64,000 nt of DNA from Macropodus opercularis. Its lineage: Eukaryota; Chordata; Actinopteri; Anabantiformes; Osphronemidae. Made by a program: the position numbers and the translations under genes. Below the pieces are notes generated by a model. The model worked only from the letters and a program-made list of their open reading frames with translations, searched no databases and had not been told where the DNA came from. The stretch covers positions 2,692,001 through 2,756,000 of the forward strand of contig CM061107.1 in assembly GCA_030770545.1 (NCBI GenBank). The letters run 5' to 3'. Positions 11,822-23,072 of the stretch are shown here, piece after piece (the first letter of the stretch is position 1; each line of letters begins with the position of its first letter).

Positions 11822-11827
11822 TTTATT
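11822..11827 (-). terminator. Candidate poly(A) signal of pnpo
   Basis: TTTATT on the plus strand gives AATAAA for minus-strand transcripts, about 370 nt after the pnpo stop. It directly abuts the Tc1-like end, which may have supplied part of the 3' end. Confidence 0.45.
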
Positions 11828-12196
11828 CAGACGTTTGTAGATAAATGTAATAATCATTATGGCACAATGTCTTTGTTTTTGTCCATCTACTGTTAGTTCT
11901 AGTGAACGTAAACAGACTCTGCTTCCACATCCTAAATGTCGACACCACAGTAATAAAAGCATTATTAACAGAACCAAGTCGCTGTCATTTATCTTGGGTT
12001 CATCATCACAAACCTTCATCGTTTCATTTTACAACGCACAAAACATGTAAAGTTGTTTACTACAGACAAAGTGTTACAGTTCGATTAAATGTGAAGACAC
12101 GCGGTTTGGCTCGTCGATCCAGCAGCCAATCAACGTGACATTTCACTAGATGTTAGGCCTTCCCTGTTCACGGCAGTCTGTTACAGTAGGCGCTTC

Positions 12197-13846
12197 TCAT
12201 GGAGACAGTCGCTGGTACCTCCAGCCGCCCTCTGCGTGGTGTTCGAACTCTCCCAACCCAGACTCCCCGTCCTTCGGCTTGGTGAAGACGATGCGGTCGT
12301 GTAGTCTGTTGGTCTGACCCTGCCAGAACTCGATCAGGTAAGGCTTGACGACGTAGCCCCCCCTGTAAAGCAAAGAGCGTGAATTCACTGGGTTAACAGA
12401 CGACGCAGCTGAGAGACAACACGTCTGGTCCCACATTTCACTTAAATTCTTAGAAAATATGGAGAAAAAACCCTGCAGCTTTAATTAACTTAAAGAACAA
12501 AGAGATTATTCTCACCAGTAGTCAGGCATGGGAACCTCTGTGTCCTTGTACTTCTCCTCCAGTTCTGCATTTTTCTGCCTTAGATACTAAAAGAAAGGCC
12601 ACAGTAAAAACTGAGCTCGAGTGTTTCTGCAGCATCTACACACCTCAGTGTTCTGGTTCTTACATCTCTGTTAGGAACAGCAGTGCTTTGTCGACTCACG
12701 ACAGCACCGATCTGGCTGCTTTTTGGCCGGGAGTGGAAGTATTCACAGGAGCTCTGGTGAGGGACCCGCTCCACTGTGCCTTCAATGCGAATCTGTGAAG
12801 ATAAAAGAATCCTTCAATGTGGAAGAATCCACAGGGGTCATACAGGCAGAAAGCTGTTGCTGTACCTGTCTGTTGAGGGGTTCCCAGTAGAAGACTAGGC
12901 ATGCGAAAGGATTGCTCTCCTGCACAGACAGGACAGGTCAAAGGTCACGATGTAAACGCACTGAACCCAGCAGCTCGACAGTCATACAGTGACTTCCAGC
13001 GAAACAAAGAGCCAAAGCTACAAAGCGAACGCAGGACTATTAACCCACCAGCTCCGAACCTTTTCGACTCTCGTAGTTTGTAAAGAAGCGGAAACCTTGG
13101 TCGCTGTAACCTTTCAGGAGGACCATGCGAGCGGACGGTCGTCCGTCTCTGTACAGACAGAGGTCAGACTGAGGTTAGACCGTAAAAGAAGCGAAATCAA
13201 ATCAGCACTTTTCTTTTCAAGCGCTACTCACTTGGTGGCAGAGGCCAGGCACATCGCGTTGGCCTCGCCGACGTCAGGACACTTTGTGGCTTCGTCAAAC
13301 CAGTTTCCAAATTGTTTGATGGGATCCAGAGACGCCAGCTGACTCTCCTCAAAACACTGAACAAAGTAGTAGGTTCAGTCAATGCACAGCAAAGCGGAGG
13401 CACCGTTACTCTACACACCTTCAAGACAACCCAACACTGGAGCTGCTGCGTCTACGCCCTTAACAAGCCACCCGAGTCTTTGCAGCAGGTTAGAAGGTGA
13501 ACTTATTAATAATTATTAACTAATAACTGTCCTTCCAGAGTTCTAATGAATCACGAAGGATTGTCGCTTGAAATGGGGATTAAACATCTGGGCAGCATTA
13601 GAACAGCCAGTTTCAGATTAAACCGATCTTCAACCCTGAGGTTCCAGCACCAGGACTGACTCCCACCTGCTCTTCTCCTCTGTACTTCTTCCGCATGTGG
13701 CTCAGGTCCATGTTTCTACTCTCGCCCGTTGACGTCCTGCACAGCTTCGGTGTCAAAACGTTGCGTTGAGCCGCTGCCTGCGACGGAGGATCTGTGCCCC
13801 AGAAACACACGGACCTCGGTAAAGTCGCACTGAGTATGCGCCTCAT
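12197..13846 (-). CDS. pnpo: Pyridoxamine 5'-phosphate oxidase, 274 aa, complete
   Basis: This FMN-dependent enzyme oxidises pyridoxine- and pyridoxamine-5'-phosphate to pyridoxal 5'-phosphate, the last step of vitamin B6 salvage. Seven exons were read on the minus strand: 13667-13846, 13232-13356, 13049-13148, 12866-12919, 12664-12792, 12516-12586 and 12197-12362. They total 825 bp with closed phases. Split-barrel FMN-binding features appear in order: SLDPIKQFGNWFDEA, SARMVLLKGY, FFTNYESRKG, NPFACLVFYWEPLNRQ, YFHSRPKSSQIGAVVSRQS and the C-terminal dimerisation segment EFWQGQTNRLHDRIVF. The N-terminal 45 residues are Arg/Ser-rich and poorly conserved, and could act as a targeting peptide. The donor of exon 3 is placed at CTG|GTGGGT (13048) because only this keeps the frame (RKGSEL-ESNPF). 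Confidence 0.96.
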
Positions 13847-14164
13847 GCCTCAACCTGACGCCGGCGTCGCGTCCCTTACGTAACACCGGCGTGACGTCTG
13901 ACGTTTTATAGACGCAGCGTTGTGATGCGTTTTTAAAAACAATCTGTTATCAGGTGCAAAGAGAATTGAAAACGTTGACTGCTCTCACCTAGCTTTACAA
14001 CTTAGTTAAACGTGTTATGTCATATATATTTAAAGCATATAACTGCACTGACTGTTTCCTGTTTTACATATTTTTTAAATGTATGTACGTGACAGATGGC
14101 TATGTATGTTTTTCCAGACTTGCCATGAACGCAGCAACGCTCCTTACGTCACATCCTGTCAAAC
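13847..14164. promoter_or_regulatory. Shared bidirectional promoter of pnpo and mrpl10
   Basis: The two start codons lie 318 bp apart and point away from each other. The interval contains the palindrome TTACGTAA at 13876-13883 and several CpG-rich stretches on the pnpo side. Just before the mrpl10 ATG there is TTACGTCACATCCTG, which combines a CRE-like and an ETS-like site. No TATA box is obvious. Use as a shared promoter follows from geometry. Confidence 0.6.
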
Positions 14165-15617
14165 ATGGCTGCGACCTTGTGCATGAAATTGTTACCAAAA
14201 CAGGGTAATGTACCGTCAGTTATGCTTTCCACGTTTGTTTTATACGTTGAGCGGGTTCATATTTTGTCCCCAGTTATTCTAGAAGTAGCCCAAGCTAGCA
14301 GGAGCGGCTACACTGGCTGACGTTTGGTGCTCGGTTAGCCGACGTTAGCATCGTGTTATTAGCCGGCGAGCTTCTCAGCAGACGTTAACGGACTTTATTT
14401 GTGCCTTTCAGGATGGTTTCCCTTGGCACAGAGCGTCCGACACGGCTCAAAGGCTGTGACTCGCCACAGGAAGCCGATGCACATCCTCAAACAGAAGATA
14501 ATGGCTGTTACGAAGTACATTCCTCCCCCTAAGGCCGCTCCTCCAGGCGCCTATCGGTCCCCAACCCAGCGAGTCCAGGAGGTAACTGACATCCAGCGTG
14601 AACCCAGAGTGTGCAGGCTTTAAAACATTACGCCCATATGCGACTGTTGAGCACCACAGCGTTTCTACATAGACACACAAGATCAACCCAAACGTGCTGG
14701 ATGGAGTCGTGTCATTGCTCTGCACCATATTTCCATTGATCCACACTCTCCGGAGAAACACTGCTTAATTTCACTGGTTTCAGACTAAAATCACTTCTGT
14801 GCTATAGAGTTTAATCCACCAGATGTCGCTGTGTTTAATTTGTTTGAAGACAAAACATTTCCTTCTTTTTGTTTGTTCAGGATGATGGATTGGTAAAACT
14901 GATGAAGAAAGATTTGAAGAACCTGTTCCAGGATTGTAGGATGTTCGCTGTGCTCCAGAACAACGCCAGCAACGCTGAAGAAATGATGATTCTCAAGCAC
15001 AGACTTTATAAACATGGCATCACTGTCAGGGTCTACCCCAACAGGGTAACCTCATTATACTTTAAGTCATTTTTATTTTCGTCTCTTGTCTTATTTCTCA
15101 CATTTCACCTTTGCGATTGTTGAATGTGAGTCTCTGGTTCAAGCATCTTGTCCTTTAGGTGATGCAGTCATTCCTGAGTGACACCGTTTACCGCAACATG
15201 GCTCCTCTTTTTATCGGACCAACTGTGATGTTTGTAAGCAAAGAGACGAAGGTGAAGGAGATGCTGACGACTCTCAGGTCAAGCCCACAGATGACTCTCC
15301 TGGGTACGTTCGTCTTTAATGCTTTGATAATGAACACACCAGTTCGTTTTTGTGCAGCTCATTCACCACTGTACTGTTCGCCTCCTACAGGAGCCTGTAT
15401 AGACAAGACGCTGCTTAGTGCCCAGGGTGTGGTAAGCTACTCCAAACTGCCTTCAGTGGCTGTTGTCCAGGGCGAGCTGGTCAGTGGGCTGACGGTGCTG
15501 ACCTCCAGCACAGCTGCCATGCTGCAGCGCCACCCGGCCCACCTGTCAGCCCTGCTCCAGCAGTACATCAGACAGCAGACGGCGAGTCCTGACAGCAGCG
15601 CAGAGGAGGCTACGTAG
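14165..15617 (+). CDS. mrpl10: Mitochondrial ribosomal protein L10 (uL10m), 248 aa, complete
   Basis: This is the large-subunit stalk-base protein of the mitochondrial ribosome; it binds bL12m dimers and recruits translation factors. Five exons were read: 14165-14204, 14412-14581, 14881-15045, 15159-15303 and 15391-15617 (747 bp, closed phases). The N-terminus MAATLCMKLLPKQGW is basic and amphipathic, as expected for mitochondrial import. It is followed by the family stretch VRHGSKAVTRHRKPMHILKQ, then KVKEMLTTLRSSPQ, and YSKLPSVAVVQGELVSGLT near residue 200. The C-terminal helix has LLQQYIRQQ, the position of the L12-binding helix. The start at 14165 fixes the frame through intron 1. An upstream ATG at 14125 is out of frame and would be a short upstream ORF. 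Confidence 0.95.
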
Positions 15618-16439
15618 AGCTACACAGGAGACCACAGACTGTTTGCCTTGCATTTGAGCAGCTGCTTGGAATGATGCAGGACTGACTAAAAATGCACATG
15701 TTAAAACGTCGTTGTTCAGTCCCTCGAGTGTGTGTTCACTTGGTGGAGCACTGTGGCATCTGCGAATGGAGTTTGCAGGACTGGTGTCAGTGCATCTCGG
15801 CCCTGGGCAGGACTCTTGACGCATGAGCATTGGCGTCTCCAAAGAGTGTTCCTTTATTTTATTTAAGGATATGTCACATCTAAAAATAAATGTCAGGTGG
15901 GTTTATTGCTCTGTTGGTCATTGGGGTTTTAGAATTGCAGAGTCATCTTAAACAAAACAAACTGTACCAGTTCAGATTTGCTCGACTCATCATAGGCTTA
16001 GTACAGTACTGGATAGTGGTGTAAGTGGCATCATACAAACCACTCCAGCCAAAATAAACTTGAGTGGTCACACATCCTGATAGTTAATCTGCAGATTACA
16101 GCATGTTAATCTGGGTCACTTCGTCTATTATGGCCTGCTTGTTGCTCAGGAAACACTACGTGCTTCAGCAAAAGAATGTCACATATTTCTCTCAACATAA
16201 TTTGATTAATCAGAAATGTAAAAGTGAATATTGGTAGATTAGATCAATTAATTCTCGCATCCAAGAATATGCCTTTAAATTGACGTTTACTGTCCCACAC
16301 GTAGATACAGAATGAACTGGATACGTCTGAGCTTCATAGGAACTTCAGTACAATGATAGAAAATAAATCATAACCAAACGCAGAGCTATACTTTCCCTTA
16401 ACGACACCACATTTCCCTCTTTACGCACGAAGAAGAGTA
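15618..16439. other. mrpl10 3'UTR and intergenic sequence
   Basis: The mrpl10 3'UTR occupies the first about 290 bp and ends near the AATAAA at 15885-15890. The rest up to the osbpl7 promoter shows no gene, repeat or notable structure that I can support. Confidence 0.5.
15885..15890 (+). terminator. Poly(A) signal of mrpl10
   Basis: Canonical AATAAA lies about 270 nt after the mrpl10 stop codon and is followed by a GT-rich stretch (GTCAGGTGGGTTTATTG), as expected of a downstream element. Confidence 0.65.
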
Positions 16440-16792
16440 ACATCGGTGAGTGGAGGTTGTGTCGGTTTACCCTCCACTACTAGACGCTCGGTAATACCAG
16501 CTAATGCGGATAATGACCAGGACACGTTGCGCACAGCGCGCACAGCCTGCGACGCACAGCTCCCCTTGGATTTGGAGGTGTCTCCTGTCTCCTGTCACCC
16601 GGCGGCTGCTGAGATTACGCGGCCGGAATAAGTGATTATCTGCGGAAACAACATGTAGCCAGTCCGTCTGTTCGGTTGTCGATGGGAACAGGTTCAGTTC
16701 GTCGACATGGAGCTTCACCTGCAGCTTCTTAGACTTTCATTGGATTTACCGGAAGACAGCAACAGATGATGAGAGTCGGCGGTGAACCTCAG
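16440..16792 (+). promoter_or_regulatory. Candidate osbpl7 promoter and 5'UTR exon
   Basis: CpG-containing sequence (GCGCACAGCGCGCACAGCC near 16530, CGCGGCCGG near 16618) leads to a good donor, CCTCAG|GTAAGG, whose exon would end at 16792. A matching acceptor, TTTTAGCAG, ends at 18335, 60 bp before the osbpl7 ATG. A spliced non-coding first exon fits the OSBP-related gene family. The exact start site is unknown. Confidence 0.45.
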
Positions 16793-18395
16793 GTAAGGTT
16801 CCTTTAAACTCTACGGCAATGAACGTTCGTTTGTTCACACTGAGACGTTCATAGTGGCCCAGAAGGCTTTGAACAGCTAAATAAAGACCATCGGGGCTAC
16901 AGCAGATCCTCATGCTCTCACTTCTGATTCTACTTTTACAAATCTGGAAAGTCCTGCCAGTCTGTTTCTAATAGAGTCGAGTCGAAACATTTCTCACAGG
17001 CTATAAATAGCCGATCCTTTATTGTCTCTGCTTTATTAGCAGACGTTTTGATCCCAAAGGACAGATTATAACTTTGGTAATCTCTGCATCCTAATTCCAT
17101 CCGCTGGCTTGGATGGATGGATGCATCCTTCACCTTGGCTGACACACAGCTCATGAGTGTGCACATTACGTCTCTTCTGCTGTTGTCAGACACGAGGAAA
17201 ACCCTCAATAATTATTTGACTGTGATCACAAATTCACATCTTCAACTGTAGTTACCTACACTGTAAATAATATGTTCCTGTACACAAAGCTTTGCTTATG
17301 GTTTGCTCTGGTTTTGTCCTCAGATGAAGCAAAGCCCTTTCTGTTCTTGTAGACATCGCTGTGCTCCTTAAGTGAGTGAGCTCTGAACCTGCAAATCCCT
17401 TCATCCTGTTTCCAGCACCACTGAGGTCAGCTGCTCTCATCCTCTGCTGCTCTTACATAACCGCCACCCAGGCTGGTTCTGCCCAGATTTACAAGGATAT
17501 CGCTTTACAGATCATTGATTCTGCAGCCTGTGAGACAAGTGTCTGCACATAAATCTCTCTTTTACTTTTACTGCTTCACCAGGGGTGAAAGGTCATTTTA
17601 CCCAATCACTGTCCCTACATTTGAAGAACATTTATTACATTATTTGACCGACTTTTACTTTTGTTCTACCTCAACAACATAATAACAAGTAAATGGAAAC
17701 TATTTTGCTTCTGAACCAAGGATTTTAGTTAGATTTGACCCTTTTGTTCCTTGTTGCTCGGTTATGTTGTGTCACTGCTCCGAATCGGGATCGTGCGGCT
17801 AAAACTGTCCACTGACAAACCAATTAAGCAGAGGTTGGTAATCCTCCGTCCTGGCAGCACCGGCCCTGGTATCACGTCAATTAAACCAGCTTGTGTCCAT
17901 CATCCTGTATCGTGTAGTTGCACTGTTGCATTCTGTTTAAATTAACATTATTTTTAGGATCAAACTTATTTAAATCTTTTATGTTGCTGTTTCTGGACAT
18001 GTAAAAAGAAATGAACAGATAATTTATTGATACAGCAACTACAAGAATGACGAGAATTGTCATAATCTGTGAGCGCGATGCAAAGGATCATTAATAATTG
18101 CACGTTCACTTTTATCACGCTGGTACAACAGGTGCCGTTTTTGGCTTTGACCCTCGAGTTGTGTGCAGAGCTGCATCAGAGGACGATGTTGTCTACTGTA
18201 TCACAGGCTGTATCGCTGCTGTTAGATAACTGGATTACAGCCCAAGCTCTTGCTCCTATGAGGCTGTTGAGAACCTTCGCTCAATGTACGCATTTGATTA
18301 AATCAAAATCTTTCATTTTAGGGGTCTTTTAGCAGATTGCAGAACATATCTCTCAACAGCCGGCCGAGGGGGAACTTGACGTCTGCTCCGTGAAG
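16793..18395 (+). other. Candidate osbpl7 5'UTR intron
   Basis: This is 1.5 kb of non-coding sequence between the proposed 5'UTR exon and the first coding exon, whose 5'UTR part would be 18336-18395. I see no other gene, repeat or conserved-looking block in it. Confidence 0.4.
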
Positions 18396-21300
18396 ATGGA
18401 CTCGTACGGTTCTTCGCTCGACCGCAGCCATTCGCTGGCGAGTGGCCTGGAGAAGACTTCACCAACATGGAGGAAACCCTCTCACTCTCGGAGCAGCAGC
18501 ACTCTTTCATCCCGTCACTCCAGGCAGGTGAGTCACACGTCACCCAGGTGCACTGGTGAAAATCCTCCTCTGAAATAATATAAGTATTTCTGCCGTCTAT
18601 AGATTATCAAGGACTGGGAAGTGGTTGATGACCTTCATGTAGAGATGCATATAGGCGGTGACAACCCTCAGGAAATGACCACCCCAGGCATCTGTGAAGG
18701 GTATCTTCTCAAGAGGAGGAAGTGGCCTCTTAAAGGGTGGCACAAGGTGAAGGAGTTCTTCTATTTCCCATCTTGTTTGTGAGTAAATCTGTTTTTTTTA
18801 ACAGATGACGTTTCTTCTCTTTTTCAGCGTTACTTCGTGTTGGAAGCTGGGATTTTGCGTTACTCCAAAAATCAGCACGATGTAAGTGAACTGTTGATTT
18901 TATAAATAAATAGATTTGTTTGAAATGATGTGAAAACATCAACACACACTCACTGTACTTGGATTGTAGGTTTCCAGGGGAAGAGTTCAAGGCTCCCTCG
19001 ATGTCAGTCGTGCGGTCATGTCAATAAACAAGAAATCAAACCGGATCGACTTGGATGCAGGCGACATCCTCTACCACGTGAAGGTAAGTGGAGTTACTGA
19101 ACGTTGCACCTTCAGATTAAAGATGCCAAACGCTTTCCTCTTCTCATCAAGGCAAAGAGCCACGAACTCTTCTACATCTGGGTGACCAAGCTACAAGCCC
19201 ACCGCCTGTTCAAGAAGAATGAGGCCGCCCACGTCCACAGCGGCTTCCTCCAGGCGCTGCCCCCTAGCGCCGTGGCTGCACAGCCTCAGGCAAACGGAGA
19301 TTTAATGACTGTGAGCTGCATTAAATTCAAACCAAACAGCCATGATTAATAGCAACTGGAAGCAAGTGTCAGATCCATCCCCCCTGTGTTCATGTCAGCA
19401 GAGCTCCACAGGAATGGCAGATTCAGCGGCAGCGTCAGAGGTGCTGCCCTCAGCGAACGCTGCGGTGAACAGCAAGGTTTCAGCCTGGCTGCAGCAAAGT
19501 CACGAGCCCGACGCCTGCGTGCAAGGTACGTGTCACACCTACAGCCTGTTAACGTCTGGAGAACCAGAACCGAGCTCAGAACCTCCTGTGACCAACTGAT
19601 TTGGATTGAAACGGTGGCACCTCCTCTCATCCTGCTAAGCGCTGGATTCTCCCTCATGTTTCTTTTAGAACTGAACCGTTGCCATTTGGACCTTTCTGAG
19701 ATAAACCGCTTAATCCAGAGACTGCAGGCGCTGGAGGTGGGCCAGGCCTTCACAAACGGAGACCTGCAGCGAATCATCAGCATACAGGTAAATACAGAAA
19801 ACACATTCATTCGTGGTAAAACTATGTAACACGTCCTTACTTCCAAGCAGAATCTGTCACTTGAGAAGCCGAAGAAGTCGAAGTCGGGGAAGATGTGGGG
19901 CCACTCTCGCACACTGTCCAGAGTAGAAGCGCTGGGAATGGTAAGAACGGCCCGAACCCGCTGTTGTCTTAAAAGCACCTGCATATACATGTTGGATTGT
20001 TTACTCCTGGTATTTTACACCAAAGCGTAATATTTGGTAAATTCTGTAAAGCATTTGACAAACCAACCCTCCAGTAACGTTTTGGGGTGTGTCTTTAATC
20101 CAAAGCCTATTCGTGGGATAACTAAATCGGTGAGTGGCCAAGAGGCAGAACGTGAGACCGCTTCATTCATTAAAACCATTCAGTGCTCTACACTTCACGC
20201 CACATCACACGCGTCAGGGAGGATGAGTGAGTGAACTGCCTCCCTCTCCTGTTCACCCCACAGCTGTCCTCCAGTCACCTGAGCAGCTCGTCTCACCTCG
20301 GCGCATCGGTCCCCTCCATCCCCGACTACGTCTACTCTCAGCTGGCCCCTCCTACCGCCACGTCGCCTGAGGGCAAGAAGCTCCAGCAGGATATCTGCTC
20401 CATGTCACTACGAGGTCAGGCCCCGTCACCGAGCTCCATGCACACAGGTCACACTGGAACTACAGCTTCCTACTGTCTCATTTGATCTAAGCGAACTGTG
20501 CTAAAACACTTCTCTTCTGGCCTTTTCCTTCCAGTACTTGCTTCTCTGAAATCAGTTCATGAGACTTTATCCCAGGAGAGACAGAAACTGCAGGAAATCT
20601 GGGAACTAAACCACGTCCCTCAGTCTGACCCACTGGCTCAGGTAAGACCCAGCTGCACCTGTCGCCTGGGCTCTCCGGGGGCTTTTCCTTTGTGCTTTAT
20701 GCCAGACGGTTTACTTTGTTCCTTCGTCTTTCTCTTGCTTTGCCGTTAGCCTGCAGCTGCGAGGACTCCATCCCTCAGACCTCCTTCAGTCACGGATTCG
20801 GCCGCAGAGTATTTTGATGCCAGCGATGACGTCCTCTGTGGAAGCTCCTCTGAGGTGTCGGATGAGTCGGGACTGAGCGACGGAAGCACCACCAACTCGG
20901 AGCCGGAGGAAGGGCACGGTGGGTTCACGGCGCGTGGCCGCACGCAGAGGCGACGGTGGAGTGTGTGTTAACGTGCTGTTAAATCTCCGATTACGTTACA
21001 GCATCAGCTACTCGTAAGTACCGCGCCAGCATTTCCAGGACTCCTAACAGCGCTGTACCCAAAAGCACCGGACGGCGAACGGCGCTGCCTGCTCACTGTC
21101 CTGACAACAGCCACGTGGGCCTCATGGCCATCCTCTACAACAACATCGGTAAGAAGCTCACACCAACATCTACACAGAACCGCTGACCCGTAGCAGTGTT
21201 TCTGAAGCTCTGTCCTGTCTCCTCAGGTAAAGATCTGGCTCGAGTGTCTATGCCGGCTCCTCTCAACGAGCCCGTGAACCTGCTGCAGAGACTGTGTGAA

Positions 21301-23072
21301 GAGCTGGAGTACAGCGAGCTGCTGGACACTGCCAGCCACACGGCAGACCCCTTCCAGAGGATGGTGAGGCTGCCTGGGCAGGCAGAGATGGAGAAAGGAA
21401 GCGGCAGCAGACCTTCAAATGGTTTGTGTTGGACTTTTGCAGGTTTACATTGCTGCCTTCGCCATCTCCGGTTACTCCACCGCAACGTTCAGGAACCGCT
21501 ACAAGCCCTTCAACCCGGTGCTGGGGGAGACGTACGAGTGCGTCAGAGAGGACCGCGGCTTTCGCCTCATCAGCGAGCAGGTAGGCTGGATAACCTCCGC
21601 TGCGTGTGTCTCGCCTACACGACTGAGGTCTTTCTTCTCTCTTTGTTTTCTTCTGATGCCAGGTCTGTCACCATCCTCCCATCTCTGCCTGCCATGCAGA
21701 GTCAGAGAACTTCGCCTTCTGGCAAGGTGAGCGCATCAGGTCTTTTCTGGACTAGTTAGTAGTTAAATACCTGATAAGTGTCTCAGTGACTGATCCATAA
21801 CATGCACTTATTATATCTGTAACAGACCAGCGATGGAAAAATAAATTCTGGGGAAAGTCAGTGGAGATTCTGCCGACAGGAATGGTGAACGTCACCCTGC
21901 CGAGGTAAAGGTGTAACGCGTTACATGAGGCCTGAAAGCAGCCGTTAGCTTGAACTGCATAGGCAGGAAGACGCGGCAGCTGAACTCACCTCCACGTTGT
22001 TCTGCTCAGGTACGGAGACCATTACGAGTGGAACAAAGTGGTGACCTGCATCCACAACGTTTTCAGTCAGCAGCGCTACCTGGAGCACTACGGAGAGGTC
22101 ACCATCCGAAACCTCAAAAGCAACGTCTGCACCTGCAAGATCACCTTCGTCAAGGTTGAAACAAACGTTGGCTTAGTGATGGTTGTGAGCTGGCTTGTTA
22201 TTCAGCAACACTGGGTTTATTTCCATTTAGTCTCGATACTGGAGTTCAGACTCCAACAAGAACGAGGTGCAGGGCACGGTGCTGGACCAAACTGGGAGTG
22301 TCATTCACCGCTTCGGAGGACTGTGGCACGAAGGCATCTTCTGCGACACGCTGCCCACTCCCAAATGTGTCTGGAAGCCGAGTGAGTACCCGACGACCCA
22401 GCAAGCGATGCTGTTTCAGAGAGAAAGGGTTTACATGGCTCTACAGAAAAACACTCCCTGAGCCAAAACTGTTAATCAGCATAAATCCGAGCGTCACGTT
22501 TGTGCAGCAGTTCACCTTATCGCCCTACAGATCCCCAGCCAAAGGATTATCAGCTGTATTATGGCTTCTCCACCTTCGCCATGGAGCTGAATGAACTCAC
22601 TCCAGACTTGAAGCCTCTCCTGCCTCCCACCGACAGCCGCTTGCGCCCAGACCAAAGGTGAGCAGAGCTGGGGATGTTGAGAAAGTCACTTATTACTGCA
22701 TTCAGTACATTTGGCCTTGTTCGCAGAATGCTGGAGGAGGGAAAAGTGGACGAAGCCGACAAAAAGAAAGATGAGATAGAGGAAATTCAGAGGGAACGGA
22801 GGAAAGAGCTCAGCAAACAGGGCGAGGAGCATGTTCCCCGCTTTTTCAAGTAAGTTTCCTTTTTAAATATTCATGAAGCCACTTTGCATCAAGTCCCCAG
22901 ATTAACAGTATCAAGCAGTTGTCACGACTCAGCTCTGACTCGTTGCTGCCTCTGCGTCTTCAGGAAAACCAAAGACTCCTGTGGACGCGACGTGTGGCTG
23001 ACAAACGGGACTTACTGGATGCTCAGAGAAGAGCCAGGTTTTGCTAATACTGACAACCTTGTTCTGTGGTGA
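18396..23072 (+). CDS. osbpl7: Oxysterol-binding protein-related protein 7, 861 aa, complete
   Basis: This is a lipid-transfer protein expected at membrane contact sites with the ER. Twenty-one coding exons were read: 18396-18527, 18603-18746, 18828-18881, 18970-19083, 19152-19310, 19399-19525, 19669-19787, 19851-19940, 20264-20414, 20535-20641, 20750-20918, 21002-21148, 21227-21363, 21443-21580, 21663-21726, 21826-21904, 22010-22154, 22231-22381, 22531-22657, 22727-22849 and 22964-23072. They total 2586 bp with all phases closed; human is about 842 aa. Domains in order: PH (residues about 73-168, GYLLKRRKWPLKGWHKRYFV), coiled coil (about 244-270), FFAT-like EYFDASD (419-425, for VAP binding), and the sterol/lipid-binding ORD from about residue 500 to the end. 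The ORD signature, normally EQVSHHPP, reads EQVCHHPP here (Cys598). The 68-bp intron before 19152 is unusually short. ORP7 rather than ORP3/6 is chosen from the PH sequence (VMSINKK) and the syntenic position. Confidence 0.95.

Larger units (their letters stand above)
10621..12196. other. Convergent 3' region between prr15l and pnpo
   Basis: The interval holds the 3'UTRs of two converging genes and no other coding exon. It contains a perfect 15-bp inverted repeat, a Tc1-like terminal fragment and AATAAA hexamers on the plus strand at 11726-11731 and 11800-11805. A minus-strand AATAAA lies at 11827-11822. The prr15l and pnpo transcripts therefore probably end within about 100 bp of each other. 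Confidence 0.5.

Noticed and set aside
13058..13060. Alternative pnpo exon 3 donor AAAG|GTTCGG
   Set aside because: It breaks the reading frame into exon 4 and loses residues that align with RKGKEL in human PNPO; the GTGGGT donor at 13048 keeps the frame.
14125..14208. Upstream ATG near mrpl10
   Set aside because: It is out of frame with the mature protein and overlaps the true start; at most a short upstream ORF.
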